Shown here piece after piece: positions 15,792 through 23,931 of a stretch of DNA of 64,000 nucleotides. Each line of letters opens with the position of its first letter. The stretch's first letter is position 1. Below the pieces are notes generated by a model, which was not told the DNA's origin, made no database searches, and saw nothing but the letters and a program-made list of their open reading frames with translations. Origin of the DNA: JACDAN01 sp035265935 (GTDB lineage Bacteria; Actinomycetota; Thermoleophilia; Gaiellales; Gaiellaceae); assembly GCA_035265935.1 (NCBI GenBank), contig DATFOC010000076.1, positions 11,581-75,580 on the forward strand, given 5' to 3'. Made by a program: the position numbers and the translations under genes.

Positions 15792-16589
15792 ATGAATCCC
15801 ACGGCGTTCCCGGAGCTGAACGCCGTGTTGGCACAACTCGTTGCCGGCCTGCGCGCCAGGCTCGGCGACCAGCTGGTCGGCGTCTATCTCCAGGGCTCCT
15901 TCGCGCTCGGCGACGCCGACGAGCACAGCGACGTCGACTTCCTGGTCGTCATCGAGCGCGAGCTCACCGAGGACGAGCAGCATGAGCTCCGGGCACTGCA
16001 CGAGCGGCTCTTCCAGCTCCCGAGCCACTGGGCCCAGCACCTCGAGGGCTCCTACGTCCCGCGTGATCGGCTGCGCCGCCCCGACCCGAAGCGTGAGCCG
16101 TGGTTCTACTTCGACAACGGCGCGACAGAGCCGATCTGGGACAACCACGACAACAGCGCCGTCGTCCGGTGGTCACTACGCGAGCACGGGATCGTGCTCG
16201 AGGGGCCGAACCCAACAATGCTTGTCGATTCCGTCTCCGGTGACGAGCTCCGGCGGGAGGTTCGGTGGGTCATTGACGACTTCGGTGATTGGCTTCGCGC
16301 GCGAGAGATGTGGAGTGCACGGCTCCAGACGCTGGCAGTGATCTCGTACTGCGGGATACTCCACACGCTGGAAACGGGGGCCGTCGCGTCAAAGCGCGAG
16401 TCGGGCGAGTGGGCCCGCGAGACGCTCGATGCCGAGTGGAGAGATCTCATCCAGCGTGCTCTCGACGACCGCCCGGATCCATGGTCGAAGGTACGAGAGG
16501 CTGCCGACCCGGGTCTCGTTCGCCAGACGCTCGATTTCGTGGACTACGCCGCTAGACGGTCGCGAGAAACTCCGTCAGCAGCTCGTTGA
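15792..16589 (+). CDS. Nucleotidyltransferase-fold protein, aminoglycoside adenylyltransferase-like
   Basis: A 265-residue protein with the polymerase-beta nucleotidyltransferase motif GSFALGDADEHSDVDFLVV near residues 36-54 (GS followed by DxD). The second half, with AVVRWSLREHGIVLEGP, REVRWVIDDF and a C-terminal helical region, resembles ANT(3'')/DUF4111 proteins that adenylate aminoglycosides. Many chromosomal relatives have no proven resistance role, so I do not assign a drug. It probably shares the DUF72 transcript. Its last 38 bases overlap the convergent hydrolase gene. Confidence 0.78.
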   Translation: MNPTAFPELNAVLAQLVAGLRARLGDQLVGVYLQGSFALGDADEHSDVDFLVVIERELTEDEQHELRALHERLFQLPSHWAQHLEGSYVPRDRLRRPDPKREPWFYFDNGATEPIWDNHDNSAVVRWSLREHGIVLEGPNPTMLVDSVSGDELRREVRWVIDDFGDWLRAREMWSARLQTLAVISYCGILHTLETGAVASKRESGEWARETLDAEWRDLIQRALDDRPDPWSKVREAADPGLVRQTLDFVDYAARRSRETPSAAR

Positions 16590-17193
16590 AGCGGTTCCGG
16601 CGCTCGACGTTCGTGAAGTGGCCGGCGCCCTCGAGCACCTCGAGGCGGCCGTTCGGTGCCGACTCGACGATCTCGCGCGCTTCGGCCTCGGGGAGGAACG
16701 GGTCCTCGCTGCCGACGACCATCCAGAGCGGGCGCTCGTAGTCGCGGACGAAATCGGTCGAGTCGCGGCGGTCGCGCAGCGCCTCGGTCGCGCGGATCAG
16801 CTCCTCCACGGTCCGCTCGGGCGGGGGCGGCGCGGGCGCGCTCGGCGCCCACGCGTCGATGCCCTGCTCGCGCAGAGTCTCGATCGCGGCGTTGCGAGCG
16901 GCCCGCCGGTCGGCATCGTCGGCCCCGACCCGAGCACCGGCCAGGAAGAGCCCGCGCGAGCGCTCACCGGCGAGCCGCGCCAGAGCGAGCGCCGCGTAGC
17001 CGCCCATCGACAGGCCGATCGCCGCAAAGTCGTCGTCGAACCCGTCCCAGATCTGCTCGGCCCATCCGTCGATCGAGTTGCCCTCGAGCTCGTAGAGGTT
17101 CGGGAGGAGCACCTCGTGGCCTTCGAGCGCGTCGCGCTGCGGCGCCCACATCTCGGGCCCGAGCGGGAACGCGTGGAGCATGAGGACCTTCAC
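16552..17193 (-). CDS. Alpha/beta hydrolase
   Basis: A compact 213-residue alpha/beta hydrolase. It starts MKVLMLHAFPLGPEMW, with the HAFP oxyanion-hole segment. The nucleophile elbow is GLSMGGYAAL (Ser near residue 62), an acid lies in VVGSEDPFLP, and the catalytic His is in EGAGHFTNVE. A proline-rich lid segment (SAPAPPPPERT) sits near residue 118. The substrate is unknown. It overlaps the gene encoded upstream (17190-17924) by four bases, and its C-terminus overlaps the convergent nucleotidyltransferase gene by 38 bases. Confidence 0.85.
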   Translation of the reverse strand: MKVLMLHAFPLGPEMWAPQRDALEGHEVLLPNLYELEGNSIDGWAEQIWDGFDDDFAAIGLSMGGYAALALARLAGERSRGLFLAGARVGADDADRRAARNAAIETLREQGIDAWAPSAPAPPPPERTVEELIRATEALRDRRDSTDFVRDYERPLWMVVGSEDPFLPEAEAREIVESAPNGRLEVLEGAGHFTNVERRNRFNELLTEFLATV

Positions 17194-17924
17194 GCGTGCT
17201 CGACGACGAGCCCACCGGGGAGCCCGCGCGCCTCGTCGAACCGGAGCTCGGCGCCTTCGATCCCGAGTGCTGCGGCGACGTCACCGAGGAGGTCCTCGGC
17301 CGCAGGCAACTCGTCCGGGGACTCCGCCGTTCGCGCGACCGACCTGATCCGGCCAGGCTCGGCGCCGGTCAGCCGCGACAGGGCAGTCGGGTTCGCCCGG
17401 AGCGCGATCGCGTCCCCGGGAGCGACGTTGCGGAGACTCGGGACCGACACGTACTCGTCCATCAGCCGCCCGCGCTCCATCGCGATCAGGTGGACGATGC
17501 GGGCGTACTCGACGCCGATCGTGATCGTCACGTGGGCGGAGGCGCTCGAGAGCTCCCGCCCCAGCGCACGAAGCTTGTCCGGGTCGCGCTCAGCGTCCTC
17601 GTCGTAGACGGCGATCCAGCCGTTCCTCGCCGGCGAGACAACGGTCTCCCGCGAGGTCAGCACCCGCGGCACGAGCCGCTCGACGAGCTTCACGACGGAT
17701 CCCTGGTCGTCCGTCTGGAGGTGCACGGAGCCGAACGATCCCTCCTCGAACTCCTGAACCGCTTGCTCGTCGTCCGTCGCAGCAGCCCGGAGCAGTGCGA
17801 GCGCGACTCCCTCCCGGGGTTCCTTCAGCTCGAGCACCACACCGTCCGTGTCTCGGCGCAGCGATCCCAGGAGCTTTCCGTCCTCCTCGACCACGAACGA
17901 GTCGCCCTCTCGGCGGACGTTCAT
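17190..17924 (-). CDS. Uncharacterised 244-residue protein between AlkA and a hydrolase
   Basis: I recognise no family. The N-terminus (MNVRREGDSFVVEEDGKLLG) reads as short beta strands, followed by a helical stretch (EGVALALLRAAATDDEQAVQ). A second part from about residue 95 (ARNGWIAVYDEDAERDPDKLR, then SSASAHVTITIGVEYARIVH) resembles an alpha/beta sandwich. The sequence is acidic, soluble and has no cysteine. It overlaps the AlkA gene by four bases and the hydrolase by four, so all three share a transcript and possibly a stress or repair context; that is inference. Confidence 0.6.
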   Translation of the reverse strand: MNVRREGDSFVVEEDGKLLGSLRRDTDGVVLELKEPREGVALALLRAAATDDEQAVQEFEEGSFGSVHLQTDDQGSVVKLVERLVPRVLTSRETVVSPARNGWIAVYDEDAERDPDKLRALGRELSSASAHVTITIGVEYARIVHLIAMERGRLMDEYVSVPSLRNVAPGDAIALRANPTALSRLTGAEPGRIRSVARTAESPDELPAAEDLLGDVAAALGIEGAELRFDEARGLPGGLVVEHA

Positions 17925-18736
17925 CCCGGATTCCGGCTCGCGAGGAGCAGGTAGTGGGCGGTGAGGTTCTGAAAGGGCTCGAACCGGGGGCCGAGCTCTC
18001 GTGTCTCGTCGATCGTCAGCACGCGGCCGTCACCATAGAAGGCGGAGACCGCGTACCGCAGCGCGAGGTCGCCGACGGGCCAGGCGCGAGGCCTCGCGAG
18101 ATGCCGCGCGAGGAACCAATCGGCCGTCCACTCGCCGATTCCCGGGAGCCTCGTGAGCTCGGCCTTGACGTCATCGTCGGAGAGGGACGAGAGCGCGTCC
18201 AGGTCCTGGTCGGAGCGGGCAAGCTCGAGGACGTAACGCGCCTTGCTCCGTGAAAAGCCGATGGTCGTCAGGTCCTCGGGCGAGGCGACGGCCACGGCGT
18301 CGCGCGCCGGAAACGCATAGGCGCGCTCTGCCCGAACGCCGAAGCGCTCGATGAAGCGATTGAGGACTGCGCGGGCCGCCTTCACCGAGATCTGCTGCGC
18401 CGTGATCGCCCCGACTAGCATCTCGAACGGCTCGGGCGCGAGCGCGGGCCGAAAACCTCTGAGCCGGGCGACCTCAGGTGCGAGCACGGGATCGGGCTCA
18501 AACCCCGCGAGGTCGAACTCGCCGCCGAGGAGCTTGAGCACGACGCGCCCCGTCTCCTCGTCGAGCGGATCGACATCCACTCCGCCGGGCACTGCCTTGA
18601 CCCGAACCTCCCGCCCGCCGACAACTCGGTGAAGCCCACCTGGGCTCCACAGCGTGACGAAATCGGGCCCGAACACACGAAAGCGCTCGGTCGTCAGCTC
18701 GAAGTCGAATGGCTGGGGCACGGCCAGAAAAGCCAT
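17921..18736 (-). CDS. DNA-3-methyladenine glycosylase, AlkA type
   Basis: A 271-residue HhH-GPD glycosylase that excises alkylated bases. I start at the ATG at 18736; a longer frame would run through the divergent promoter and gene. The helix-hairpin-helix is ELTRLPGIGEWTADWFLARH, followed by PVGDLAL, whose Asp aligns with the catalytic residue of AlkA. EPFEMLVGAITAQQISVKAA is the matching N-terminal helix of the domain. The first 80 residues form the beta domain seen in AlkA. A TACGGT box lies seven bases before the start. Confidence 0.88.
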   Translation of the reverse strand: MAFLAVPQPFDFELTTERFRVFGPDFVTLWSPGGLHRVVGGREVRVKAVPGGVDVDPLDEETGRVVLKLLGGEFDLAGFEPDPVLAPEVARLRGFRPALAPEPFEMLVGAITAQQISVKAARAVLNRFIERFGVRAERAYAFPARDAVAVASPEDLTTIGFSRSKARYVLELARSDQDLDALSSLSDDDVKAELTRLPGIGEWTADWFLARHLARPRAWPVGDLALRYAVSAFYGDGRVLTIDETRELGPRFEPFQNLTAHYLLLASRNPG

Positions 18737-18743
18737 ACCCCGA

Positions 18744-18749
18744 ACCGTA
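18744..18749 (-). promoter_or_regulatory. Candidate leaderless -10 box of the alkA-type gene
   Basis: TACGGT on the minus strand, seven bases before the ATG at 18736, within a 31-base divergent gap. Confidence 0.4.
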
Positions 18750-18754
18750 GGCAC

Positions 18755-18760
18755 TAGCGT
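18755..18760 (+). promoter_or_regulatory. Candidate leaderless -10 box of the metallo-beta-lactamase-like gene
   Basis: TAGCGT, seven bases before the ATG at 18768. It sits five bases from the opposing alkA box, so the two promoters must interfere. Confidence 0.4.
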
Positions 18761-18767
18761 GCACGGC

Positions 18768-19415
18768 ATGGACGTCGAGAAGATCGCCCCGCGCCTCTGG
18801 CACTGGACTGCCCCACATCCGGAGTGGAAGCCGGCCAACCGCGGCAAGGACGGCCTCGGCTGGGACGAGATCGTGTCGTCCTACGCACTCGTCGACGACG
18901 ACGCATTCGTGCTGATCGATCCGCAGGTGCCAACCGACGAGGCCGACGCCGCCTCCCTTTGGGACGCGCTCGACGGCGACGTCGAGGCCCACGGTCCGCC
19001 CGCAATCGTCATCTCCGTTGACTACCACATGCGGAGCGCGGAGGACATCGCCGGCCGCTACGACGGCAGCTCGATCTGGGCGCCGGCGGACTCACGCAAG
19101 AGCAAACTCGACCGCACCCGGAGCTACGCGACAGGCGACGAGCTGCCCGGCGGCATCCGGGTGTTCGACGTCGGGATGCCGGGCGAGCGCGCGCTGTACC
19201 TGCCCTCGCACAAGGCAGTCGCTTTCGGCGACGCCGTCCTCGACGGCGTCCGTCTGCTCCCGGAAAGCTGGCTGGAGAAGGGCATGACCAGACAGGACGT
19301 GGCAGATGCCCTCCGCCCGCTGCTGGACGAGGACATCGAGCTCGTCCTGCTCACGCACGGCGGCCCGGTGTCCGATCGGCCACGCGAGCAGCTCGAGCGC
19401 GCGCTCGCCGCCTGA
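18768..19415 (+). CDS. Metallo-beta-lactamase-fold protein lacking the metal motif
   Basis: A 215-residue protein whose layout follows the metallo-beta-lactamase fold: SSYALVDDDAFVLIDPQVP at residues 35-55, a strand ending VISVDYHMRSAED where HxHxDH should be, then YLPSHKAVAFGDAVLDG and a C-terminal VLLTHGGPV. Only one His remains of the canonical zinc motif, so binuclear metal hydrolysis looks unlikely. It may have another activity or be a binding protein. It is divergent from the alkA-type gene by 31 bases. Confidence 0.7.
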   Translation: MDVEKIAPRLWHWTAPHPEWKPANRGKDGLGWDEIVSSYALVDDDAFVLIDPQVPTDEADAASLWDALDGDVEAHGPPAIVISVDYHMRSAEDIAGRYDGSSIWAPADSRKSKLDRTRSYATGDELPGGIRVFDVGMPGERALYLPSHKAVAFGDAVLDGVRLLPESWLEKGMTRQDVADALRPLLDEDIELVLLTHGGPVSDRPREQLERALAA

Positions 19416-19426
19416 GTGAGCCGCTG

Positions 19427-19939
19427 CTAGAAATCGAGCGGCAGCGGCCGCCCGGCGACCGGCGTCGAGTGCACGATCGACGTCGTCGTCTGCCCGAGGA
19501 CGATGAAGCGATCGAGGATCTCCTCGAGATCGTCCATCGACCGCAGGTGCAGCTTCACGAAGAAGCAGTCCTCGCCCGTGATGCGGTAGCAGTCGACTAC
19601 TTCCGGCATCTGACGAGCAAGCTCTGGAATCTTCTGCAGCTGCCGCGTGGTCGGCCGGATTCTGACGACCGCTGCGATCGGAAAGCCGATCGCCTTCGGA
19701 TCGACCTCCGCGCGGTAGCCCGTGATCACGCCCGCCCCTTCGAGCCGTTGAATCCGCTCCGCGACCGCCGGCGCAGAGAGATTGATGCGCCGGCCGAGCT
19801 CGGCCATCGTCACCCGGGCATCGGACTGGAGCTCCTGAAGGAGGCGCCGGTTGATCTCGTCTAGGAGCTGGTTTTCGTTGGCGACGGCCACCGATGTCCT
19901 TGGCTTCGAAGGCTGGGGAGCCGAAACGGCTTCGTCCAA
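19427..19939 (-). CDS. Lrp/AsnC-family transcriptional regulator
   Basis: A 170-residue regulator. An N-terminal extension of about 24 residues (PQPSKPRTSVAVANENQ) precedes the AsnC winged helix (LDEINRRLLQELQSDARVTM, then LSAPAVAERIQRLEGAGVI). The ligand-binding RAM domain follows (FPIAAVVRIRPTTRQ, CYRITGEDCFFVKLHLRSMD). Such proteins sense amino acids or related metabolites as octamers. It is divergent from an EamA transporter, whose GTG start at 19978 lies 38 bases away, so the transporter is the natural candidate target. Confidence 0.9.
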   Translation of the reverse strand: MDEAVSAPQPSKPRTSVAVANENQLLDEINRRLLQELQSDARVTMAELGRRINLSAPAVAERIQRLEGAGVITGYRAEVDPKAIGFPIAAVVRIRPTTRQLQKIPELARQMPEVVDCYRITGEDCFFVKLHLRSMDDLEEILDRFIVLGQTTTSIVHSTPVAGRPLPLDF

Positions 19940-19977
19940 GTGTGGCAGACGCCGGCCGCTCTCGCGACGATTTCAGG

Positions 19978-20868
19978 GTGCAGCAGGCGGCTGTCCTCCC
20001 GACGACACGCGCCTCGCGCGCCGCGGCGCGGACGCCGCCGGAGGCGTTCTTCGTCGGCAGCGCGGTCTTCCACTACCTCGGGCCGGCCTTCGCCGTGCTC
20101 CTCTTCGCGTTGGTCGAGCCGCTCGGCGTCGCCTGGCTGCGGATCGTCACGGCCGCCGTCGTCTTCGCACTCTGGCGGAAGCCGTGGCGCGTGCTGGACA
20201 CGCTCGACCGATCCGGTCTTCGGACCGTGGTCGCGATGGGCGTCGTCCTGGCGGTCATGAACGCGTGCTTCTACATCGCGATCGACCGCCTCCCGCTCGG
20301 GACGGTCGCGGCGATCGAGTTCCTTCCGGTCATCGCACTGGCCGCAGTGGGGATGCGAACCGCCCGCAATGCGGTTGCCCTCGGTTCGGCCGTCGCCGGC
20401 GTCTATCTGCTGACCGACGTGCGCATCGAGGGCGAGCCGATCGGGGTTGCGTTCGCCTTCGCGAACGCCGGCCTGTTCGCGGCCTACATCGTTCTCGCCC
20501 ACCGCGTCGCCCGGCTCGGGCGGATAGGCGGGATCGACGGCCTCGGCGCAGCGATGCTCATCGCCATCGTCGTCATCACTCCGATCGGTTTCTGGAGTGC
20601 GGCGCCGGCGCTCCTCGATCCGATCGCCGTCGCCGCCGCCGTCGGTGTCGGCATCTCGTCATCGGTGATCCCGTACGTGTTCGACCAGTTGGCGATGGCG
20701 AAACTGACCCGGGCAGCCTACTCGCTGATGGTCTCGCTGCTGCCCGCCACTGCAACCGTGATCGGGATCGTCGTGCTCGCGCAGATCCCATCCTGGCCCG
20801 AGGTCGTCGGAGTCGGCCTCGTGGTCGCAGCGGTGGCCGTGCACCGCGAGGCTCGGCCGACGGACTGA
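19978..20868 (+). CDS. EamA-family (RhtA-like) transporter
   Basis: A 296-residue membrane protein with about ten hydrophobic segments in two EamA halves. I choose the GTG at 19978, which clears the Lrp/AsnC gene; an upstream in-frame start at 19894 would overlap it by 46 bases. Motifs typical of the RhtA branch include YLGPAFAVLLFALVEPLGVA, YIAIDRLPLGTVAAIEFLPV and SSVIPYVFDQLAMAKL. RhtA exports threonine and homoserine in E. coli. The adjacent Lrp-type regulator fits an amino acid exporter. Its TGA overlaps the next ATG by one base (20868). Confidence 0.88.
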   Translation: MQQAAVLPTTRASRAAARTPPEAFFVGSAVFHYLGPAFAVLLFALVEPLGVAWLRIVTAAVVFALWRKPWRVLDTLDRSGLRTVVAMGVVLAVMNACFYIAIDRLPLGTVAAIEFLPVIALAAVGMRTARNAVALGSAVAGVYLLTDVRIEGEPIGVAFAFANAGLFAAYIVLAHRVARLGRIGGIDGLGAAMLIAIVVITPIGFWSAAPALLDPIAVAAAVGVGISSSVIPYVFDQLAMAKLTRAAYSLMVSLLPATATVIGIVVLAQIPSWPEVVGVGLVVAAVAVHREARPTD

Positions 20869-21848
20869 TGGAGTACGTGCGCCTCGGCACGTCCGGCCTC
20901 AGGGTCTCGCGGATCTGCCTGGGGATGATGAGCTACGGCGATCCGACGGTTCGGGCCTGGCAGCTCCCGGAGGAGGATGCGGAGCCGATCGTGCGGCACG
21001 CGGTCGAGGCGGGAGTGACGTTCTTCGACACCGCCGACATGTACTCGCGCGGCCGCAGCGAGGAAATCACCGGACGCCTGCTCGCCAGGTTCTTCCCGAG
21101 CAGAGACGACTACGTGCTCGCGACGAAGGCCTACTTCCCGACGGGGCCCGGCCCGAACGACCGCGGCCTCTCGAGAAAGCACCTGCTCGCCGCCGTCGAC
21201 GCGTCCCTCAGGCGGATTGGCACCGACTACGTCGACCTCTACCAGATCCACCGCTGGGACTACGAGACGCCGATCGAGGAGACCATGGCGGCGCTTCACG
21301 ACATCGTCCGGGCCGGCAAGGCCCGCTACATCGGCGCGTCCAGCATGTACGCCTGGGAGTTCGCCAAGGCCCAGTACACCGCCCGCACTGCCGGCTGGAC
21401 GAGCTTCGTGTCCATGCAGAACCACTACAACCTCGTCTACCGAGAAGAGGAGCGGGAGATGATTCCGCTCTGCCTCGACGAGGGCGTCGGTGTCCTGCCG
21501 TGGAGCCCGCTCGCCCGCGGCCTGCTCGCGGGGAGCCGGACGCGGGACGGCGCAGAGACCACGGTCAGGTCGGGGAGCGATCCGGTCGCCGAGATGTACG
21601 AGGAATCCGACTTCGACGTCGTGGACGTCGTTCGCGAAGTCGGCGAGGAGCGAGGCCTGCCGCCCGCGCAGATCGCGCTCGCCTGGCTGCTCGGCAAGCC
21701 CGCGGTGACCGCGCCGATCGTCGGAGCGACGAAGCTCGGGCACCTTCAGGATGCGATCGCCGCAACGGGGGTGAGGCTGACCGAGGAGGAGTCGAGGCGG
21801 CTCGAGGCGCCGTACCGGCCCCACGCCATCCTCGGTCACCCCGACTGA
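20868..21848 (+). CDS. Aldo/keto reductase
   Basis: A 326-residue NADPH-dependent oxidoreductase of the AKR superfamily (TIM barrel). The catalytic tetrad is visible: Asp and Tyr in FFDTADMYSRGRSEE, Lys in YVLATKAYFP, and His in LYQIHRWDY. The C-terminal cofactor region includes TAPIVGATKLGHLQDAI. The opening MEYVRLGTSGLRVSRICLGM is that of the YajO/general stress protein 69-like group. It follows the EamA gene with a one-base overlap. Its carbonyl substrate is unknown. Confidence 0.93.
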   Translation: MEYVRLGTSGLRVSRICLGMMSYGDPTVRAWQLPEEDAEPIVRHAVEAGVTFFDTADMYSRGRSEEITGRLLARFFPSRDDYVLATKAYFPTGPGPNDRGLSRKHLLAAVDASLRRIGTDYVDLYQIHRWDYETPIEETMAALHDIVRAGKARYIGASSMYAWEFAKAQYTARTAGWTSFVSMQNHYNLVYREEEREMIPLCLDEGVGVLPWSPLARGLLAGSRTRDGAETTVRSGSDPVAEMYEESDFDVVDVVREVGEERGLPPAQIALAWLLGKPAVTAPIVGATKLGHLQDAIAATGVRLTEEESRRLEAPYRPHAILGHPD

Positions 21849-21853
21849 CGGGT

Positions 21854-23059
21854 CTAGAAGTGTGAGGTCGCGCCCGCCGGGTCGGCGTCATACGACGCCG
21901 GCACACCGTCCTCGGTGTACCAGGAGTAGGCGTACTGCCCGTCGTCGAGCGCTTTCGCCAGCTTCGTCAGCTTCAGCGGATGGAAGGTGTCGCACATGAC
22001 TGCGAGCTCGTGCGTCTCCGCCATCCCGATCGACTTCTCCGCGAGGCCCGGGTGCGGCCCGTGCGGGATCCCCGACGGATGGAGCGTCACCGACCCGACC
22101 TCGATCCCCTTCCGCGACGAGAAGTTGCCGTCGACGTAATAGATCATCTCCTCGCTCTGGAGGTTCGAGTGGTGGTACGGGATCGGGATCGCCATCGGGT
22201 CGAAGTCCAGCTTGCGCGGGCAGAACGAGCAGATGACGAAGTTGGGGCCGGAGAAGGTCTGATGCGACGGTGGCGGCATGTGGATGCGCCCCGTGATCGG
22301 CTCGAAGTCGTTGATGTTGAAGGTCCACGGGTAGAGGTAGCCGTCCCAACCCACGACGTCGAACGGGTGGTAGTCGATCTCGTAGTCCTGGTAGCCGTCT
22401 CGGACGCGGATCTTGAGCCGGAACTCGCCGCGCTCGCGGACGGTCTGGAGCTCGGTCGGCGGGTGGATGTCGCGGTGGTAGAAGGGCGCGTGCTCCATCA
22501 GCTGCCCGTACTGGTTCCGGTACCGCTTGGGGATCTCGATCAGCCCGGGCGTCTCAAAGAGCAGGTACCGCTGCGGGCCTGACGGCTCGAACGTGTAGGT
22601 CGTCCCGCGCGGGATGACGACGTAGTCACCCTCCTTGTAGGGCAGGTCGCCGAAGGTCGTGTGCAGCGTCCCCGACCCCTCGTGGACGAAGTAGACCTCG
22701 TCGCCCTCGCCGTTCCGGAAGAAGTAGTCCATCGACTCGGACGGCCGCACGAGCGAGATCTCGACGTCGCTGTTCCACATCAGGAGCTTGCGACCGGAGA
22801 TCTCGTCGCCCTCGGGCTCGGTCCCGATCGTCTTGAAGTGACGGTGGGCATGCGCGTCGGGCACCCACTCCTCGCGCTTGATCGCCTCGAAGTCGCCGAG
22901 CTCCTTGATCCGGCAGGGCGACGTGAGGTGGTACAGGATCGACTCGTTCCCCGTGAAACCCTCGAGGCCCATGACCTCCTCGGTCAGGAGGCTTCCGTTG
23001 TCGCGGAACTGGATGTGGCGCTTGCGGGGGACGTCGCCGCGGACCTGGTACGTGGGCAT
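21854..23059 (-). CDS. hmgA: Homogentisate 1,2-dioxygenase
   Basis: Opens the ring of homogentisate to maleylacetoacetate, the third step of tyrosine catabolism, using Fe(II). It is 401 residues. Family hallmarks include SPCRIKELGDFEAI, YVVIPRGTTYTFEPSGPQ, the FNINDFEPITGRIHMPPPSHQTF region (split here at the Gly), and the iron site region SGIPHGPHPGLAE with its His and Glu. PYHHSNLQSEEMIYYVDGNF supplies further conserved His. A TAACCT box lies seven bases before the ATG, so it can be transcribed alone as well as by read-through from the FAH-family gene. Confidence 0.95.
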   Translation of the reverse strand: MPTYQVRGDVPRKRHIQFRDNGSLLTEEVMGLEGFTGNESILYHLTSPCRIKELGDFEAIKREEWVPDAHAHRHFKTIGTEPEGDEISGRKLLMWNSDVEISLVRPSESMDYFFRNGEGDEVYFVHEGSGTLHTTFGDLPYKEGDYVVIPRGTTYTFEPSGPQRYLLFETPGLIEIPKRYRNQYGQLMEHAPFYHRDIHPPTELQTVRERGEFRLKIRVRDGYQDYEIDYHPFDVVGWDGYLYPWTFNINDFEPITGRIHMPPPSHQTFSGPNFVICSFCPRKLDFDPMAIPIPYHHSNLQSEEMIYYVDGNFSSRKGIEVGSVTLHPSGIPHGPHPGLAEKSIGMAETHELAVMCDTFHPLKLTKLAKALDDGQYAYSWYTEDGVPASYDADPAGATSHF

Positions 23060-23066
23060 GGCGCGA

Positions 23067-23072
23067 AGGTTA
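23067..23072 (-). promoter_or_regulatory. Candidate leaderless -10 box of hmgA
   Basis: TAACCT on the minus strand, seven bases before the ATG at 23059. Confidence 0.4.
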
Positions 23073-23109
23073 GCGCGGTGCGTTCGTAGACTCGCCCGAT
23101 GGTGCCGGG

Positions 23110-23931
23110 CTAGGAGCGATCGCCGACGACGTTTCTCAGCACCCCGATCCGCTCGACCTCGAGCTCGACCTCATCGCCCGGCTGGAGCCAGCGCCCGTCA
23201 CAGTGCTCCAAGATGCAGCCGGTCCCGACGGTGCCGGAACCGAGGACGTCGCCGGGCCAGAGCTCGGTGTTCCGGCCCGCCTGCTCGACGATGCGATTCC
23301 ACGGGTGGTAGAGGTCGGCCAGATTCCCGCGCGAGCGCTCTTCGCCGTTCACGCGGGCGACCATGACGGCCGACGAGCCGTCGAACTCATCCGGCGTGAC
23401 GACGACCGGGCCGAGGCTCGTCGCGAAGTCCTTGCCCTTGGCAGGCCCGAGGCCGACCTTCATCTCTTCGCGCTGGACGTCACGCGCGGACCAGTCGTTC
23501 ATGATTGTGAAGCCGCCGATCTGCCCGTCAGCGCCGATCACCGCCGCGACTTCGAGCTCGTAGTCGAGCTCGTTCGTATCGCCGGGATACGGGATCTCGG
23601 CCTCCGGCCCATAGATCACGCTGGGGTTCGAGAAGTAGAAGACCGGAATGCGGTACCACTCCTCCGGCACCTCCAGGTCACGCTTCGCGCGCGCCGCCTT
23701 GACGTGCTGCTCGAAGGCGTAGAAGTCGCGGACGGACGGCGGGTGCAGCACCGGCGGCCGGAGCTCGACCTCGGCGAGCGGGTACTCGGCGTGCTCGCGC
23801 GCCTTTCCGCCGCCCGTGAAGAACGACTGGAGCGTCTGCGCGGCGAGCTGGATCACGCGGTCGCCCTCGATCCGGCCCGGCCACCCGCGCTGGAGCTCGG
23901 CCCCTTTGGGGCTGAACATGCACAACTTCAC
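23110..23931 (-). CDS. Fumarylacetoacetate hydrolase family protein
   Basis: A 273-residue FAH-fold enzyme. It likely cleaves fumarylacetoacetate (or maleylacetoacetate) to fumarate and acetoacetate, given its place between hmgA and hpd. The metal site is in DYELEVAAVIG (ExE type) with NDWSARDVQREEMKVGLGP downstream, the signature of the FAH superfamily. GSGTVGTGCILEHC is the conserved C-terminal loop. No maleylacetoacetate isomerase is present in the window, so either it is encoded elsewhere or this hydrolase takes the cis isomer directly. It overlaps the CDF transporter gene by four bases. Confidence 0.88.
   Translation of the reverse strand: MKLCMFSPKGAELQRGWPGRIEGDRVIQLAAQTLQSFFTGGGKAREHAEYPLAEVELRPPVLHPPSVRDFYAFEQHVKAARAKRDLEVPEEWYRIPVFYFSNPSVIYGPEAEIPYPGDTNELDYELEVAAVIGADGQIGGFTIMNDWSARDVQREEMKVGLGPAKGKDFATSLGPVVVTPDEFDGSSAVMVARVNGEERSRGNLADLYHPWNRIVEQAGRNTELWPGDVLGSGTVGTGCILEHCDGRWLQPGDEVELEVERIGVLRNVVGDRS

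Noticed and set aside
15792..16589. Naming the nucleotidyltransferase as an aminoglycoside resistance gene
   Set aside because: Only the general fold and motif are visible. Chromosomal relatives often lack resistance activity, and there is no mobile context.
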